Of a stretch of DNA of 42,300 nt, positions 33,115 through 42,125 are shown one piece after another; the stretch's first letter is position 1, and each line of letters opens with the position of its first letter. The notes beneath the pieces are model-generated. The model made no database searches and was not told where the DNA came from. It worked only from the letters and a program-made list of their open reading frames with translations. This stretch comes from an uncultured Marmoricola sp. (GTDB taxonomy: Bacteria; Actinomycetota; Actinomycetes; Propionibacteriales; Nocardioidaceae), in NCBI RefSeq assembly GCF_943913695.1, contig NZ_CALTZE010000011.1, positions 1 to 42,300 of the forward strand, in the 5' to 3' direction. A program made the position numbers and the translations under genes.

Positions 33115-34559
33115 GCGCGGCAGGCGCGGGCGCGCCCACCTTCGTCGGCATGCCGCCCTTCCCCGAGGCGGCCCGCGAGGCCCTGGGCGACAGCCAGCTG
33201 CGTCACAACCTGGCCCACGCGACCGGCACCATCCGCGCCAAGCGGGCCGGCGTCATCGGCGAGCTCGACGACTGGGAGGGGCTGCGCACCCGCGCGGCGG
33301 GCGTCAAGGACGCCACCCTCGCCGGGCTTGCCGACCACCTCGAGCTGCTCGAGCGTCGGCTGGCCGAGGCCGGGGCGACCGTGCACTGGGCCCGCGACGC
33401 GGCCGAGGCCAGCGCGGCCGTGGCGGCGGTGGCGCGCTCCCACGGGGTCGACGAGGTGGTCAAGGTCAAGTCGATGGCCACCGTCGAGATCGGGCTCAAC
33501 GAGGCGCTGGCCGCCGAGGGCATCGCCGCCTGGGAGACCGACCTCGCCGAGCTGATCGTGCAGCTGGGCGAGGACCTCCCGAGCCACATCCTGGTGCCCG
33601 CCATCCACCGCAACCGCGCCGAGATCCGCCAGATCTTCGTCGACAAGATGGCCGCCGCCGGACGACCCGCTCCCGACGACCTCACCGAGGTGCCGAGCGA
33701 GCTGGCCAACGCCGCCCGGCTGCACCTGCGCGAGAAGTTCCTGCGGGCCAAGGTGGGCGTCTCCGGCGCCAACTTCGCCGTCGCGGAGACCGGCACGCTG
33801 GTCGTGGTGGAGTCCGAGGGCAACGGCCGGATGTGCCTGACGCTGCCCGAGGTGCTGGTCTCGGTCGTCGGCATCGAGAAGGTGGTGCCGACCTGGGCCG
33901 AGCTCGACACCTTCCTGCAGCTGCTGCCGCGCTCGTCGACGGGCGAGCGGATGAACCCCTACACCTCCACCTGGTCCGGTGTCACGCCCGGCGACGGCCC
34001 CCAGGAGGTGCACGTCGTGCTCGTCGACAACGGCCGCACCCGGGCGCTGGCCGACGAGGTCGGCCGCCAGGCGCTGCGCTGCATCCGCTGCTCGGCCTGC
34101 CTCAACGTCTGCCCGGTCTACGAGCGCACCGGCGGACACTCCTACGGCTCGGTCTACCCCGGACCGATCGGCGCGATCCTCAACCCGCTGCTCAAGGGGG
34201 TCGGCACCGACGACCAGGTCGACTCGCTGCCCTACGCCTCCTCGCTGTGCGGCGCCTGCTACGAAGTCTGCCCGGTCAAGATCGACATCCCGAGCGTGCT
34301 GGTCGACCTGCGCTCGCAGGTCGTCGACGCCCACCGCGGCGGGGTCCCCTCCGCCGAGGCGGCCGCGATGAAGGGCGCCGCGCAGACCTTCACCTCCTCG
34401 CGGCGGCTCGCGCTCGCCCAGCGGCTCACCGGCCTCGGCACGGGACTGGCGCGCCGTCTCGGCCTCGCCTCGGCGTGGAGCTCGGCCCGCGACCTGCCCA
34501 CGGCACCGCCGGAGTCCTTCCGTGCGTGGTGGCGGCGTACCGGCGGCGGCCGCTCGTGA
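33111..34559 (+). CDS. lutB: Lactate utilisation protein B (iron-sulfur protein)
   Basis: A 482-residue component of LutABC. The N-terminal LUD domain (about 60-300) includes GVSGANFAVAETGTLVVVES and GIEKVVPTWAELD; the C-terminal ferredoxin-like domain has two [4Fe-4S] motifs, CIRCSACLNVCPVYE and LCGACYEVCPVKIDI. The C-terminal ~100 residues are a helical DUF3390-like region. ATG at 33111 overlaps lutA; the frame is open upstream but that part is a shadow. Confidence 0.95.
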   Translation: MSAAGAGAPTFVGMPPFPEAAREALGDSQLRHNLAHATGTIRAKRAGVIGELDDWEGLRTRAAGVKDATLAGLADHLELLERRLAEAGATVHWARDAAEASAAVAAVARSHGVDEVVKVKSMATVEIGLNEALAAEGIAAWETDLAELIVQLGEDLPSHILVPAIHRNRAEIRQIFVDKMAAAGRPAPDDLTEVPSELANAARLHLREKFLRAKVGVSGANFAVAETGTLVVVESEGNGRMCLTLPEVLVSVVGIEKVVPTWAELDTFLQLLPRSSTGERMNPYTSTWSGVTPGDGPQEVHVVLVDNGRTRALADEVGRQALRCIRCSACLNVCPVYERTGGHSYGSVYPGPIGAILNPLLKGVGTDDQVDSLPYASSLCGACYEVCPVKIDIPSVLVDLRSQVVDAHRGGVPSAEAAAMKGAAQTFTSSRRLALAQRLTGLGTGLARRLGLASAWSSARDLPTAPPESFRAWWRRTGGGRS

Positions 34560-35134
34560 GCGCCCGCGACGAGGTGCTGCGGCGGGTCCGCGAGGCCACT
34601 GCCGGCGCCACCGCGACGGCGCCGCCCCGCGAGGCGCGTGAGCCGCGGCCGGGAGACGTCGACCTGTTCGCCGAGCGGGTCGCCGACTACCGCGCGGTCG
34701 TGCAGCGCTGCGCCCCCGAGGAGGTGGAGACGGCCATCGCCGCGGCGCTCGACGGTGCCGTCGCGGTGGTGCCCGAGGGGCTCGGGTACGCCGTGCCGGG
34801 GTCGGTCGGCGACGACGGACTCTCCGCGGCCGACCTCGACGCCCTCGACGCGGTGGTCACCCTGGCCCGCGTCGGCGTGGCCGAGACCGGCACGATCGTG
34901 CTCGACCACGGCCCCGGCCAGGGCCGCCGCGCCCTCTCGCTCGTGCCGGACCTGCACGTGTGCGTCGTACGCGCCGACCAGGTGGTCGCCGACGTGCCCG
35001 ACGCGATCGCCTCGCTCGACCCCGGCCGCCCGCTCACCTGGATCAGCGGACCGTCGGCCACGAGCGACATCGAGCTCGACCGGGTCGAGGGCGTCCACGG
35101 CCCCCGCACCCTGCACGTGCTGGTCGTCGGCTGA
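34556..35134 (+). CDS. lutC: Lactate utilisation protein C (LUD domain)
   Basis: A 192-residue third subunit of LutABC. LARVGVAETGTIVLDHGPGQ and LVPDLHVCVVRADQVV are the LUD-domain core, and the C-terminal SGPSATSDIELDRVEGVHGP is the family signature. GTG at 34556 overlaps lutB (GTGA). The operon lacks an adjacent lactate permease or LutR-type regulator in this window; the preceding gene is nhaA. Confidence 0.93.
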   Translation: MSARDEVLRRVREATAGATATAPPREAREPRPGDVDLFAERVADYRAVVQRCAPEEVETAIAAALDGAVAVVPEGLGYAVPGSVGDDGLSAADLDALDAVVTLARVGVAETGTIVLDHGPGQGRRALSLVPDLHVCVVRADQVVADVPDAIASLDPGRPLTWISGPSATSDIELDRVEGVHGPRTLHVLVVG

Positions 35135-35169
35135 GCTCGCCTGACCCTGCGGGACGCCGCGCGGTCGGC

Positions 35170-35224
35170 GAGTGCTGCGTGAGCGTCGTCGTGGCGGCGT
35201 GGTGGCGACGCTGGTGCAGCACTC
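35170..35224. terminator. Long two-part hairpin between lutC and the ABC exporter
   Basis: Outer stem GAGTGCTGC (35170-35178) / GCAGCACTC (35216-35224), then a 3x3 internal loop, then AGCGTCG (35182-35188) / CGACGCT (35206-35212). All paired positions are perfect. It lies between convergent stops in the 142-bp gap and probably serves both directions; a further GGCGTCG/CGACGCC pair follows near 35232-35269. Confidence 0.65.
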
Positions 35225-35276
35225 GTCGGGACGGCGTCGCGGGGTCGTGTGGCAGGACCGACCGACGCCGGCGGCG

Positions 35277-37025
35277 TCAGCGCGCGTGCCAGGCGTCCCA
35301 CAGCTCGGCATAGCGGCCGCCGGCGGCGACGAGGTCGTCGTGGGTGCCCTGCTCGACGATGCGGCCCTCGGCCATGACGACCACGCGGTCGGCGCGCTGC
35401 GACTGGGTCAGGCGGTGGGCGACGACGAGCGCGGAGCGGCCCGCGGTGGCGGCCTCGGCGGCCTCCTCGAGCACGCGTGCGCCGGCCGAGCCCGCCTCGG
35501 CGGTGGCCTCGTCGAGCACGACGACGGGCGGGTCGCGGAGCACGACGCGGGCCAGGGCGAGCTGCTGGGCCTGCGCCGAGGTGAGCGGGTGGCCGTCGTC
35601 GCCGATGAGGGTGTCGAGGCCGTCGGGCAGCGCCGCCACCCACTCCCGGGCCAGGGTGCGGGTCAGCGCGGCGCGCACGGCGTCGTCGTCGGCCTCGGGC
35701 CGCGCCAGTGTCACGGCCTCGCGCACGGTGCCGGAGAAGACGTGGACGTCCTGGCTGACCAGCACGACGCTGCGGCGCACGGACCGCTCGTCGAGGTCGT
35801 CGTACGCCGCCCCGCCGAGGCGCAGCGTGCCCGCGGTCGGTCGCAGCACCCCGGCCACGATCGCGCCGAGGGTGGTCTTGCCGGCGCCGGTGGCACCGAC
35901 GACAGCGACCCGCTCGCCGGGCTCGACGCGCAGCGACACGTCATGGAGCACGGGGAGGCCCTCGACGTAGGAGTGGGAGAGGCCGCTGACCTCGAGCGCC
36001 GGACGCGACGCCACGGCGTCGCCCGGCTCGGGTGGCGGGGCCGGGATCGAGACCACGCCCGCGAGCCGCGCGAGCGACGCACCGGTCGACTGCACCTCGT
36101 CGAAGAGATACATCAGGGCTCCGATGGGGTTGAAGAGCCGGTGGAAGTAGAGCGCGGCCGCGGTCACCGCGCCCACGGTCGTCTCGTCGGCGCGCACGAG
36201 GAAGAAGCCGGTGCCGAGCACGGCCGCGAGCCCGACCAGCTCGGAGCGGTTGCCCCGGGCACCGAAGCGGCACAGCATGTTGAAGACCCGGATCGCGATG
36301 CCCATCGTGCGCGTCGACCGGTCGTCGACGGCGGCGAGGTGGTCGCGCTCCAGCGCGAAGGCCCGCACCGAGGCGGCGCCCTGGAGCCCGCTGACCAGGG
36401 CCTGGGCGCGCTCGCCCTGCGCGACCCGCTCCTCGCGGTAGAGCGGCCCGGAGCGGGGGAGGTACCACCGCAGCCCCAGGGCGTACGACGGCGCGGCCGC
36501 GAGGCCGGCGATGCCCAGCCGCCAGTCGAGCGCGAAGAGCCCCACCGTGGTGAAGACCACGGCGACGCCGGAGGTGATGACGAGCGGCACCACCTCCTTG
36601 GTGGCGGTCGCGATGGTGCGCACGTCGTCGCCGACGCGGGAGAGCAGGTCGCCGACGCCGGCGCGCTCGAGGCGGGCGGTGTCGAGGCCGAGGGTGCGGC
36701 TGAGCACGTCCTCGCGCAGGCGTGCCAGGGCGGGCTCGGCGGCCCGGGCGAGGAAGGAGAGCGAGAGCGCCGAGGCGAGGGCTCCCACCACGGCGGCGGC
36801 CGCGATCAGCAGGCACAGTCGCACCACCGCTGCCGCGCTGCCGCCGGAGTCGGCCTCGTCGACGATCAGGCCCAGCACCCAGGGCGGCACCATGGCGGCG
36901 AGCCCGGCGACGGCGAAGGCCACGCTCGCGGCGACCATCGCCCCGCGCTGGTGCCCCAGCAGGCGGCCGAGCAGGCGGGCGGTCTCCCGGCCGCTGGCGA
37001 CGGGCAGCAGCTCGCGGGTGCTCAT
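35277..37025 (-). CDS. ABC exporter half-transporter, second subunit (canonical Walker motifs, degenerate signature)
   Basis: A 582-residue TMD-NBD protein. The first about 320 residues carry six hydrophobic helices; the NBD has a good Walker A (VVGATGAGKTTLGAIV), a Walker B with catalytic Glu (PPVVVLDEATAEAG) and H-loop (LVVAHRLTQS). The ABC signature, however, reads LTSAQAQQLALARV in place of LSGGQ. It overlaps the first subunit by 4 bp (ATGA on the minus strand), so the two are co-translated and expected to form a heterodimer. See the first subunit for the complementary defect. Confidence 0.93.
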   Translation of the reverse strand: MSTRELLPVASGRETARLLGRLLGHQRGAMVAASVAFAVAGLAAMVPPWVLGLIVDEADSGGSAAAVVRLCLLIAAAAVVGALASALSLSFLARAAEPALARLREDVLSRTLGLDTARLERAGVGDLLSRVGDDVRTIATATKEVVPLVITSGVAVVFTTVGLFALDWRLGIAGLAAAPSYALGLRWYLPRSGPLYREERVAQGERAQALVSGLQGAASVRAFALERDHLAAVDDRSTRTMGIAIRVFNMLCRFGARGNRSELVGLAAVLGTGFFLVRADETTVGAVTAAALYFHRLFNPIGALMYLFDEVQSTGASLARLAGVVSIPAPPPEPGDAVASRPALEVSGLSHSYVEGLPVLHDVSLRVEPGERVAVVGATGAGKTTLGAIVAGVLRPTAGTLRLGGAAYDDLDERSVRRSVVLVSQDVHVFSGTVREAVTLARPEADDDAVRAALTRTLAREWVAALPDGLDTLIGDDGHPLTSAQAQQLALARVVLRDPPVVVLDEATAEAGSAGARVLEEAAEAATAGRSALVVAHRLTQSQRADRVVVMAEGRIVEQGTHDDLVAAGGRYAELWDAWHAR

Positions 37026-38803
37026 CGCAGCACCGCCCGTCGGTAGTCCTCGCGCTCGCACAGCTCGGTGTGCGTGCCCTCGGCCACCACGTGGCCGCCG
37101 GTGACCAGCACGACGCGGTCGGCCTGCGCGAGCAGCGCCGGGCTGCTGGTCAGCACCCACGTGCAGAGCCGGCTGCCGGTAGCGTGGCGGACCTCGCGCA
37201 GCCCCTGGGCCATCCGGTGCTCGGTGACGGCGTCGACGGCCGTGGTCGGGTCGTGCAGCACCAGCAGCGGCGTACCGGTCGCGAGCGCGCGGGCGTAGGC
37301 GACGCGCTGCCGCTGCCCGCCGGAGTACGTCGCCCCGTCGGGCGTGACCTCGCGCACGAGTCCGTCGGGGTGCAGCGCGAGCACGTCCTCGACCGCGGCG
37401 GCACGCAGCACCGGGCCCAGCGAGTCGACCAGCGCGTCAGGCGGCGCGTCGGCCGGCAGACGCGGGTCGATGTTGGTGGCCAGGGTGCCCTCGAAGAGGT
37501 CGACGTGGTGGGGCGCGACGAGCATCCTGGCGCGGCGTCCGCGCACGCTGAGCCGGTCGAGTGCGTGGCCGCCGAGCCGGACCGAGGTCGCCGGCTCGGC
37601 CGTCATCTCGCCCGCGAGCACACCCACCAGGGCGGCGGCGTCGGCGGTGTCGGTCACCGCCAGCCCGAGCAGCTCACCGGGCCGTGAGGCGAGGGTGACC
37701 TCGCGCAGGGTGCGGGCACTGGCCTCGATGAGCTCGAGGCCGGCGTCGTCGGGCTCATCGGCACCGACCGCGACCAGGGTCGGGGCGTGCAGGTAGTCGC
37801 AGACCCGCTGCGCCGAGGCGCGGGCGGCGGCGGTCTCGGCGAGCAGGTCGCCGAGGATCCGCATCGGCTCGGCGAGGAACTGGGTCAGGCCGACGATCGC
37901 CACGAGCTCGCCGATCGTGATCTCGCCCTCGACGGCGAGCAGGCCGGCGATCAGCGCGACGACGGCCAGGAAGAGCGAGCTGAGACCCGTGGTGACGGCC
38001 GCGACCAGCCCGTAGGAGTCGGCGGTGCGTATGCCGGCGTCCTGCGCGCGGGCGCTCTCGCGGCGGTAGCGGTCGGCGGCGATCTCCTCGGCGCCGATGC
38101 CCTTGAGCGTGCGGAAGCCACGCACCAGGTCGGTGGCGATGCCGGTCGCCCGGGCCAGGAGTGCCTGCTGCTGACCGCTGCGCCGCGCGACGACCGGGGT
38201 GAGCACCTGCAGCAGCAGGAGCACGACGGGCACCCCGCCCAGCACGACGAGGCCGAGCACGAGGTCGATGCGCACCAGGGCGACGGCGCTGACGATCACG
38301 GCGAGCCCGGCTGCCACGCCGAGACCGACGGCGCGCAGCGTGACGCCGATGAGCTCGACGTCGGAGGTGGCGAGCGAGAGGGTCTCGCCCGGCAGCAGCC
38401 GGGTGCGTACGCCGCGCGGGTCCAGCGCCTTGGTCGCCACCTGCATCCGCAGCGCGTGCATCTCCCGCTGCATGAAGCCGAAGCCGACCTGAGCCCCGAA
38501 GCGGTAGGCGTAGCTGAGCACGAGGAAGAGCACGACGAGCGCCCCGAGCCAGGTCGCCAGCGCACCCAGGTCGCCCGTCGCGACGGCCCGGTCGATCACC
38601 ACGCCGATCACCACCGGCACCAGCGCCTCGCAGACCTGCCAGGTGCTGATCAGGGTGAGGAAGAGCAGCAGCCGCCGGCGGTGCCGCCCCATCATCCGCA
38701 GGATCAGCCGGCCCCCGGTGCGGGGGACTGCGAGGTCGGCCCCGGTGTCGTCGTGAGAGGGGGCCTGTGGCTCAGCCACGGGCGCGCGACGCGTCGGGCG
38801 CAC
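37022..38803 (-). CDS. ABC exporter half-transporter, first subunit (degenerate Walker motifs, canonical signature)
   Basis: A 593-residue TMD-NBD protein. Six hydrophobic helices occupy about 40-330. In the NBD the P-loop position reads LGLAVTDTADAAALVGVLAG, without GxGKS/T; the Walker B reads LLVLHDPTTAVD, with His and Asp where Asp-Glu are expected. The signature YSGGQRQRVAYARAL is intact. Paired with the second subunit, one composite ATP site is complete and the other is degenerate on both sides. A downstream GTG (38779) is an alternative start. An IdeR-like site lies upstream. Confidence 0.9.
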   Translation of the reverse strand: MRPTRRAPVAEPQAPSHDDTGADLAVPRTGGRLILRMMGRHRRRLLLFLTLISTWQVCEALVPVVIGVVIDRAVATGDLGALATWLGALVVLFLVLSYAYRFGAQVGFGFMQREMHALRMQVATKALDPRGVRTRLLPGETLSLATSDVELIGVTLRAVGLGVAAGLAVIVSAVALVRIDLVLGLVVLGGVPVVLLLLQVLTPVVARRSGQQQALLARATGIATDLVRGFRTLKGIGAEEIAADRYRRESARAQDAGIRTADSYGLVAAVTTGLSSLFLAVVALIAGLLAVEGEITIGELVAIVGLTQFLAEPMRILGDLLAETAAARASAQRVCDYLHAPTLVAVGADEPDDAGLELIEASARTLREVTLASRPGELLGLAVTDTADAAALVGVLAGEMTAEPATSVRLGGHALDRLSVRGRRARMLVAPHHVDLFEGTLATNIDPRLPADAPPDALVDSLGPVLRAAAVEDVLALHPDGLVREVTPDGATYSGGQRQRVAYARALATGTPLLVLHDPTTAVDAVTEHRMAQGLREVRHATGSRLCTWVLTSSPALLAQADRVVLVTGGHVVAEGTHTELCEREDYRRAVLR

Positions 38804-38867
38804 CGGCGGTCGTCAGGAGCGCGTCGCGGGCCGGCACAGGCGCCGGCGACCCTTGCCGAGAGCGCAC

Positions 38868-38886
38868 ACAGGCAACCCTAACCTCG
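38868..38886. promoter_or_regulatory. Possible IdeR/DtxR-type operator over the ABC exporter -10
   Basis: On the minus strand CGAGGTTAGGGTTGCCTGT matches 12 of 19 positions of the iron-box consensus TTAGGTTAGGCTAACCTAA, including the AGGTTAGG half. It overlaps a TAGGGT -10 box (38880-38875) that predicts a start near 38868, 65 bp before the GTG at 38803. Confidence 0.35.
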
Positions 38887-38973
38887 CTCGCTCCACCGCC
38901 CGCCCGTCGCCTCCCCGGAGTCGGCCACCCGGCGTGGCAGGATGCGGCAGCGGCACAAAGTCGCGCCAGTCAC

Positions 38974-38990
38974 TCGATATTCGGGATCGA
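38974..38990. promoter_or_regulatory. Inverted repeat TCGAT-N7-ATCGA upstream of the MHS transporter
   Basis: A 5-bp inverted repeat overlapping a GATATT -10-like box (38976-38981), 8 bp before the ATG at 38998. It could be an operator for the transporter-sulfatase unit; short enough to be chance. Confidence 0.3.
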
Positions 38991-38997
38991 GGCCCTC

Positions 38998-40320
38998 ATG
39001 ACCGAGCCTGCCCTGCGTGAGCCCTCCACGGAGGCCACGCCCACCCACATCCGCCAGGTCGCGGGCGCCAGCCTGCTGGGCTCCGTGGTGGAGTGGTACG
39101 ACTTCTTCCTCTACGGGACGATGGCTGCGCTGGTCTTCAACAGTCAGTTCTTCCCGTCCTACGACCCGCTCGTCGGCACCATGATCGCCTTCGGCACCTT
39201 CGCCGCGGGCTTCGTGACCCGGCCGCTCGGCGGCTTCATCTTCGGTCACTTCGGCGACCGCATCGGCCGCAAGCGGATGCTGGTGCTGACGATGCTCATC
39301 ATGGGCCTCTCGACCTTCGCGATGGGCCTGCTGCCGACGTACGCCCAGATCGGCATCGCCGCGCCGATCCTGCTGCTCCTGCTGCGGATGCTCCAGGGCA
39401 TCGGCCTGGGCGGCGAGTGGGGCGGCGCTGTGCTGCTCTGCGTCGAGCACGCCCCCGACCGGCGCCGCGGGTGGTACTCCAGCTGGCCGCAGCTCGGGGT
39501 GCCCATCGGCCTGCTCACCAGCACCCTGGCGGTCACGCTGGTGACGCAGCTGCCCGAGGAGGCCTTTCTCTCGTGGGGCTGGCGGGTGCCGTTCCTGGTC
39601 TCGATCGTGCTCGTGGTGGTCGGCCTGGTGATCCGGCTCAAGATCGAGGAGCCGCCCGCCTTCAAGAAGCTCGAGCGCGCCGAGGCCAAGGCCACGCTGC
39701 CGCTCGTCGAGGTCTTCCGCCGCCACCCCAAAGTGACCTTCCTCGCGATGGGCGCGCGCGTGAGCGAGAGCGTCACCTTCAACATCTACAACGCGTTCCT
39801 CGTGACCTTCGTGGTGACCGTGCTGGGGTTGGAGGCCTCGGTGGTGCTCGACGCGCTGCTCGTCGCCTCCGTGGTCGGCATCGGCGTGATCCTCGCCGCC
39901 GGGCACCTCTCCGACCGCTTCGGCCGGCGGCCGGTCTTCGCGGCGGGCGCCGCGCTCGCCTTCGTCTCCGCCTTCCCGATCTTCGCCCTCGTCAAGACCG
40001 GCGACCCGCTGCTCGTGACGCTCGCCGTGGTGGTCGGGTGGGGCGTCGCGGCGTGCTGCATGTTCGGCCCCGAGGGTGCGCTCTTCGCCGAGCTCTTCCC
40101 GACCCGGGTGCGCTACTCCGGCATGAGCGCGGTCTACCAGATCGGCGTCATCCCCACCGGCGCCGTGGCGCCGCTGATCGGCACCTCGCTGGTCTCGGCC
40201 TACGCCGGGTCGGCCTGGCCGGTCGCCATCTACGTCATGGCCATGGCGGCGATCACCCTGGTCTCGCTGTGGTTCTTGCCCGAGACCCACCGACGCGACC
40301 TGGAGGCCGCCGATGCCTGA
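38998..40320 (+). CDS. MHS family (metabolite:H+ symporter) MFS transporter
   Basis: A 440-residue twelve-helix transporter. The MHS signature is clear: SVVEWYDFFLYGTMAALVF, FVTRPLGGFIFGHFGDRIGR (loop 2-3 motif), and RMLQGIGLGGEWGGAVLL. Family members import dicarboxylates, shikimate, proline/betaine and similar small polar compounds with protons. ATG at 38998 has GAGG upstream; the longer open frame is a shadow. The last 8 bp overlap the sulfatase gene, suggesting that the imported substrate is a sulfate ester. Confidence 0.93.
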   Translation: MTEPALREPSTEATPTHIRQVAGASLLGSVVEWYDFFLYGTMAALVFNSQFFPSYDPLVGTMIAFGTFAAGFVTRPLGGFIFGHFGDRIGRKRMLVLTMLIMGLSTFAMGLLPTYAQIGIAAPILLLLLRMLQGIGLGGEWGGAVLLCVEHAPDRRRGWYSSWPQLGVPIGLLTSTLAVTLVTQLPEEAFLSWGWRVPFLVSIVLVVVGLVIRLKIEEPPAFKKLERAEAKATLPLVEVFRRHPKVTFLAMGARVSESVTFNIYNAFLVTFVVTVLGLEASVVLDALLVASVVGIGVILAAGHLSDRFGRRPVFAAGAALAFVSAFPIFALVKTGDPLLVTLAVVVGWGVAACCMFGPEGALFAELFPTRVRYSGMSAVYQIGVIPTGAVAPLIGTSLVSAYAGSAWPVAIYVMAMAAITLVSLWFLPETHRRDLEAADA

Positions 40321-41944
40321 GACGCCTGAGCTGTCCGACGTGCCTGAGCCTTCTGGGCCGAGCCGCCCCAACGTCGTGCTGGTGCTCGCCGACGACATGG
40401 GCTTCAGCGACATCGCGGCGTACGGCGGGGAGATGCGCACGCCGTCGCTCGACCGGCTCGCCACCGGGGGAGTGCGGATGACGCAGTTCTACAACACCGC
40501 GCGCTGCAGCCCTTCGCGCGCGAGCCTGCTGACCGGGCTGCACCCGCACCAGGTCGGCATCGGCATCCTCAACTTCGACGACGCCCCCGACGGCTACCCG
40601 GGCGACCTCGCCGACGACTGCGCCACCGTCGCGGAGGTGCTGCGCGACGCCGGCTACGCGACGTACCTCTCCGGCAAGTGGCACCTCTCGGTCGACATGG
40701 AGACCCCCAACCACTCGTGGCCGACGCGGCGCGGCTTCGACCGCTTCTTCGGCACCCTGGAGGGCGCCGGCTCCTTCTACCGCCCCCGCACGCTCACTCG
40801 CGACGAGACCAACGTCGAGCAGGAGGCCGAGGAGCCGGGCTGGTTCTACACCGACGCCATCTCCGAGCACGCCGTGCGCTTCCTCGCCGAGCACGACGAG
40901 CAGCGGCCCGACGACCCCTTCTTCCTCTACCTCGCCTACACCGCGCCGCACTGGCCGCTGCACGCCCACGACGACGACATCGCGCGCTACGAGGGCCGCT
41001 TCGACGCCGGCTGGGACCAGCTCCGCGAGGAGCGTCTCGAGCGACTGGTCTCCGAGGGCATCATCGACCGCTCGTGGGCGCTCTCGCCGCGCGACGAGCG
41101 GGTGCCGGCGTGGGACGACGCCCCCGACCACGCCTGGGAGGCGCAGCGGATGGCGACGTATGCCGCCCAGGTCGACCGCATGGACCAGGGCATCGGCCTC
41201 GTGCTCGCCGAGCTCGAGCGCACCGGTCGCCTCGACGACACCCTGGTCGTCTTCCTCTCCGACAACGGCGGCTGCGCCGAGGAGATGCCGCCCGGGCCTG
41301 GCGCGCGCGAGTTCGTGACGTCGTTCGTGCCCGTGCAGGAGACCACCCGCGAGGGCGAGCCGGTCACCGTCGGCAACGACCCCGCCCTGCGGCCCGGACC
41401 CGAGTCGACGTACATGTCCTACGGCCGTGCCTGGGCCAACCTGTCGAACACGCCCTTTCGCGAGTACAAGCACTGGGTGCACGAGGGCGGCATCGCCACC
41501 CCCTTCATCGCCCACTGGCCGCGTGGACTGCGTGACTCCTCTCTGTGCCGCACCCCCGCCCAGCTCGTCGACGTGCTGCCGACGATCGCCGAGGTGGCCG
41601 GGGCGACGTACCCGTCGGACGCGCCGCCGGCCGAGGGTCGCAGCCTGCTCGGCGCCTGGCGCGGCGAGCAGGTCGAGGAGCGCGACCTCTTCTGGGAGCA
41701 CGAGGGCAACAGCGCCGTACGCCGCGGCCGCTGGAAGCTGGTGCGCAAGCACCGCGGCGACTGGGAGCTCTACGACATCGACGCCGACCGCACCGAGCTC
41801 CACGACCTCGCCGCCGACGAGCCCGACCTGGTCGCGACCCTCGCCGACGCCTACGAGCAGTGGGCGCAGCGCTGCGGCGTCCTGCCCCGCGAGCAGGTGC
41901 TCGCGCTGTACGCCGCCCGCGGCCACGGGCTCCCGGAGGAGTAG
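40313..41944 (+). CDS. Type I sulfatase (arylsulfatase-like)
   Basis: A 543-residue hydrolase of sulfate esters. Metal and active-site motifs: VLVLADDMGFSDIAAYGG (Asp27/28), the formylglycine motif CSPSR with C65, SGKWHLS, and FLSDNGGCAEE. It needs a formylglycine-generating enzyme (FGE), which is not in the window. There is no signal peptide, so it should act in the cytoplasm on an imported substrate. The start ATG has GGAGG 6 bp upstream, inside the transporter gene. The substrate is unknown; aryl or choline-type esters are possible. Confidence 0.95.
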   Translation: MPETPELSDVPEPSGPSRPNVVLVLADDMGFSDIAAYGGEMRTPSLDRLATGGVRMTQFYNTARCSPSRASLLTGLHPHQVGIGILNFDDAPDGYPGDLADDCATVAEVLRDAGYATYLSGKWHLSVDMETPNHSWPTRRGFDRFFGTLEGAGSFYRPRTLTRDETNVEQEAEEPGWFYTDAISEHAVRFLAEHDEQRPDDPFFLYLAYTAPHWPLHAHDDDIARYEGRFDAGWDQLREERLERLVSEGIIDRSWALSPRDERVPAWDDAPDHAWEAQRMATYAAQVDRMDQGIGLVLAELERTGRLDDTLVVFLSDNGGCAEEMPPGPGAREFVTSFVPVQETTREGEPVTVGNDPALRPGPESTYMSYGRAWANLSNTPFREYKHWVHEGGIATPFIAHWPRGLRDSSLCRTPAQLVDVLPTIAEVAGATYPSDAPPAEGRSLLGAWRGEQVEERDLFWEHEGNSAVRRGRWKLVRKHRGDWELYDIDADRTELHDLAADEPDLVATLADAYEQWAQRCGVLPREQVLALYAARGHGLPEE

Positions 41945-41970
41945 GGCGGCAGCGCTCCAGGTGCCGAGGC

Positions 41971-42114
41971 TCAGCGCCGGGAGAGCTGGATGCCGTGCGC
42001 GACGGCGCCGGCGACCAGCGCGTGGAGGCCGATACCGAGCAGGGCACTGCCGAGGACCGTGGCGGCGGGGTCGCCCACGCCGACGAGCAGCATGATCCCG
42101 ATGACCCAGAGCAA
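41971..42114 (-). CDS. Possible small two-helix membrane protein, N-terminus uncertain
   Basis: On the minus strand a frame ending at 41971 encodes two hydrophobic helices (LLWVIGIMLLVGVGD and TVLGSALLGIGLHALVAGAV) and a final GIQLSRR. No ATG or GTG start lies in frame at a sensible place; a TTG at 42114 would give 47 residues. The 5' part runs into a 26-bp tandem repeat that is not a multiple of three, so the gene may be truncated by repeat expansion. Evidence is mainly the coherent hydrophobic pattern. Confidence 0.35.
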   Translation of the reverse strand: MLWVIGIMLLVGVGDPAATVLGSALLGIGLHALVAGAVAHGIQLSRR

Positions 42115-42125
42115 CGTGCCGACGA

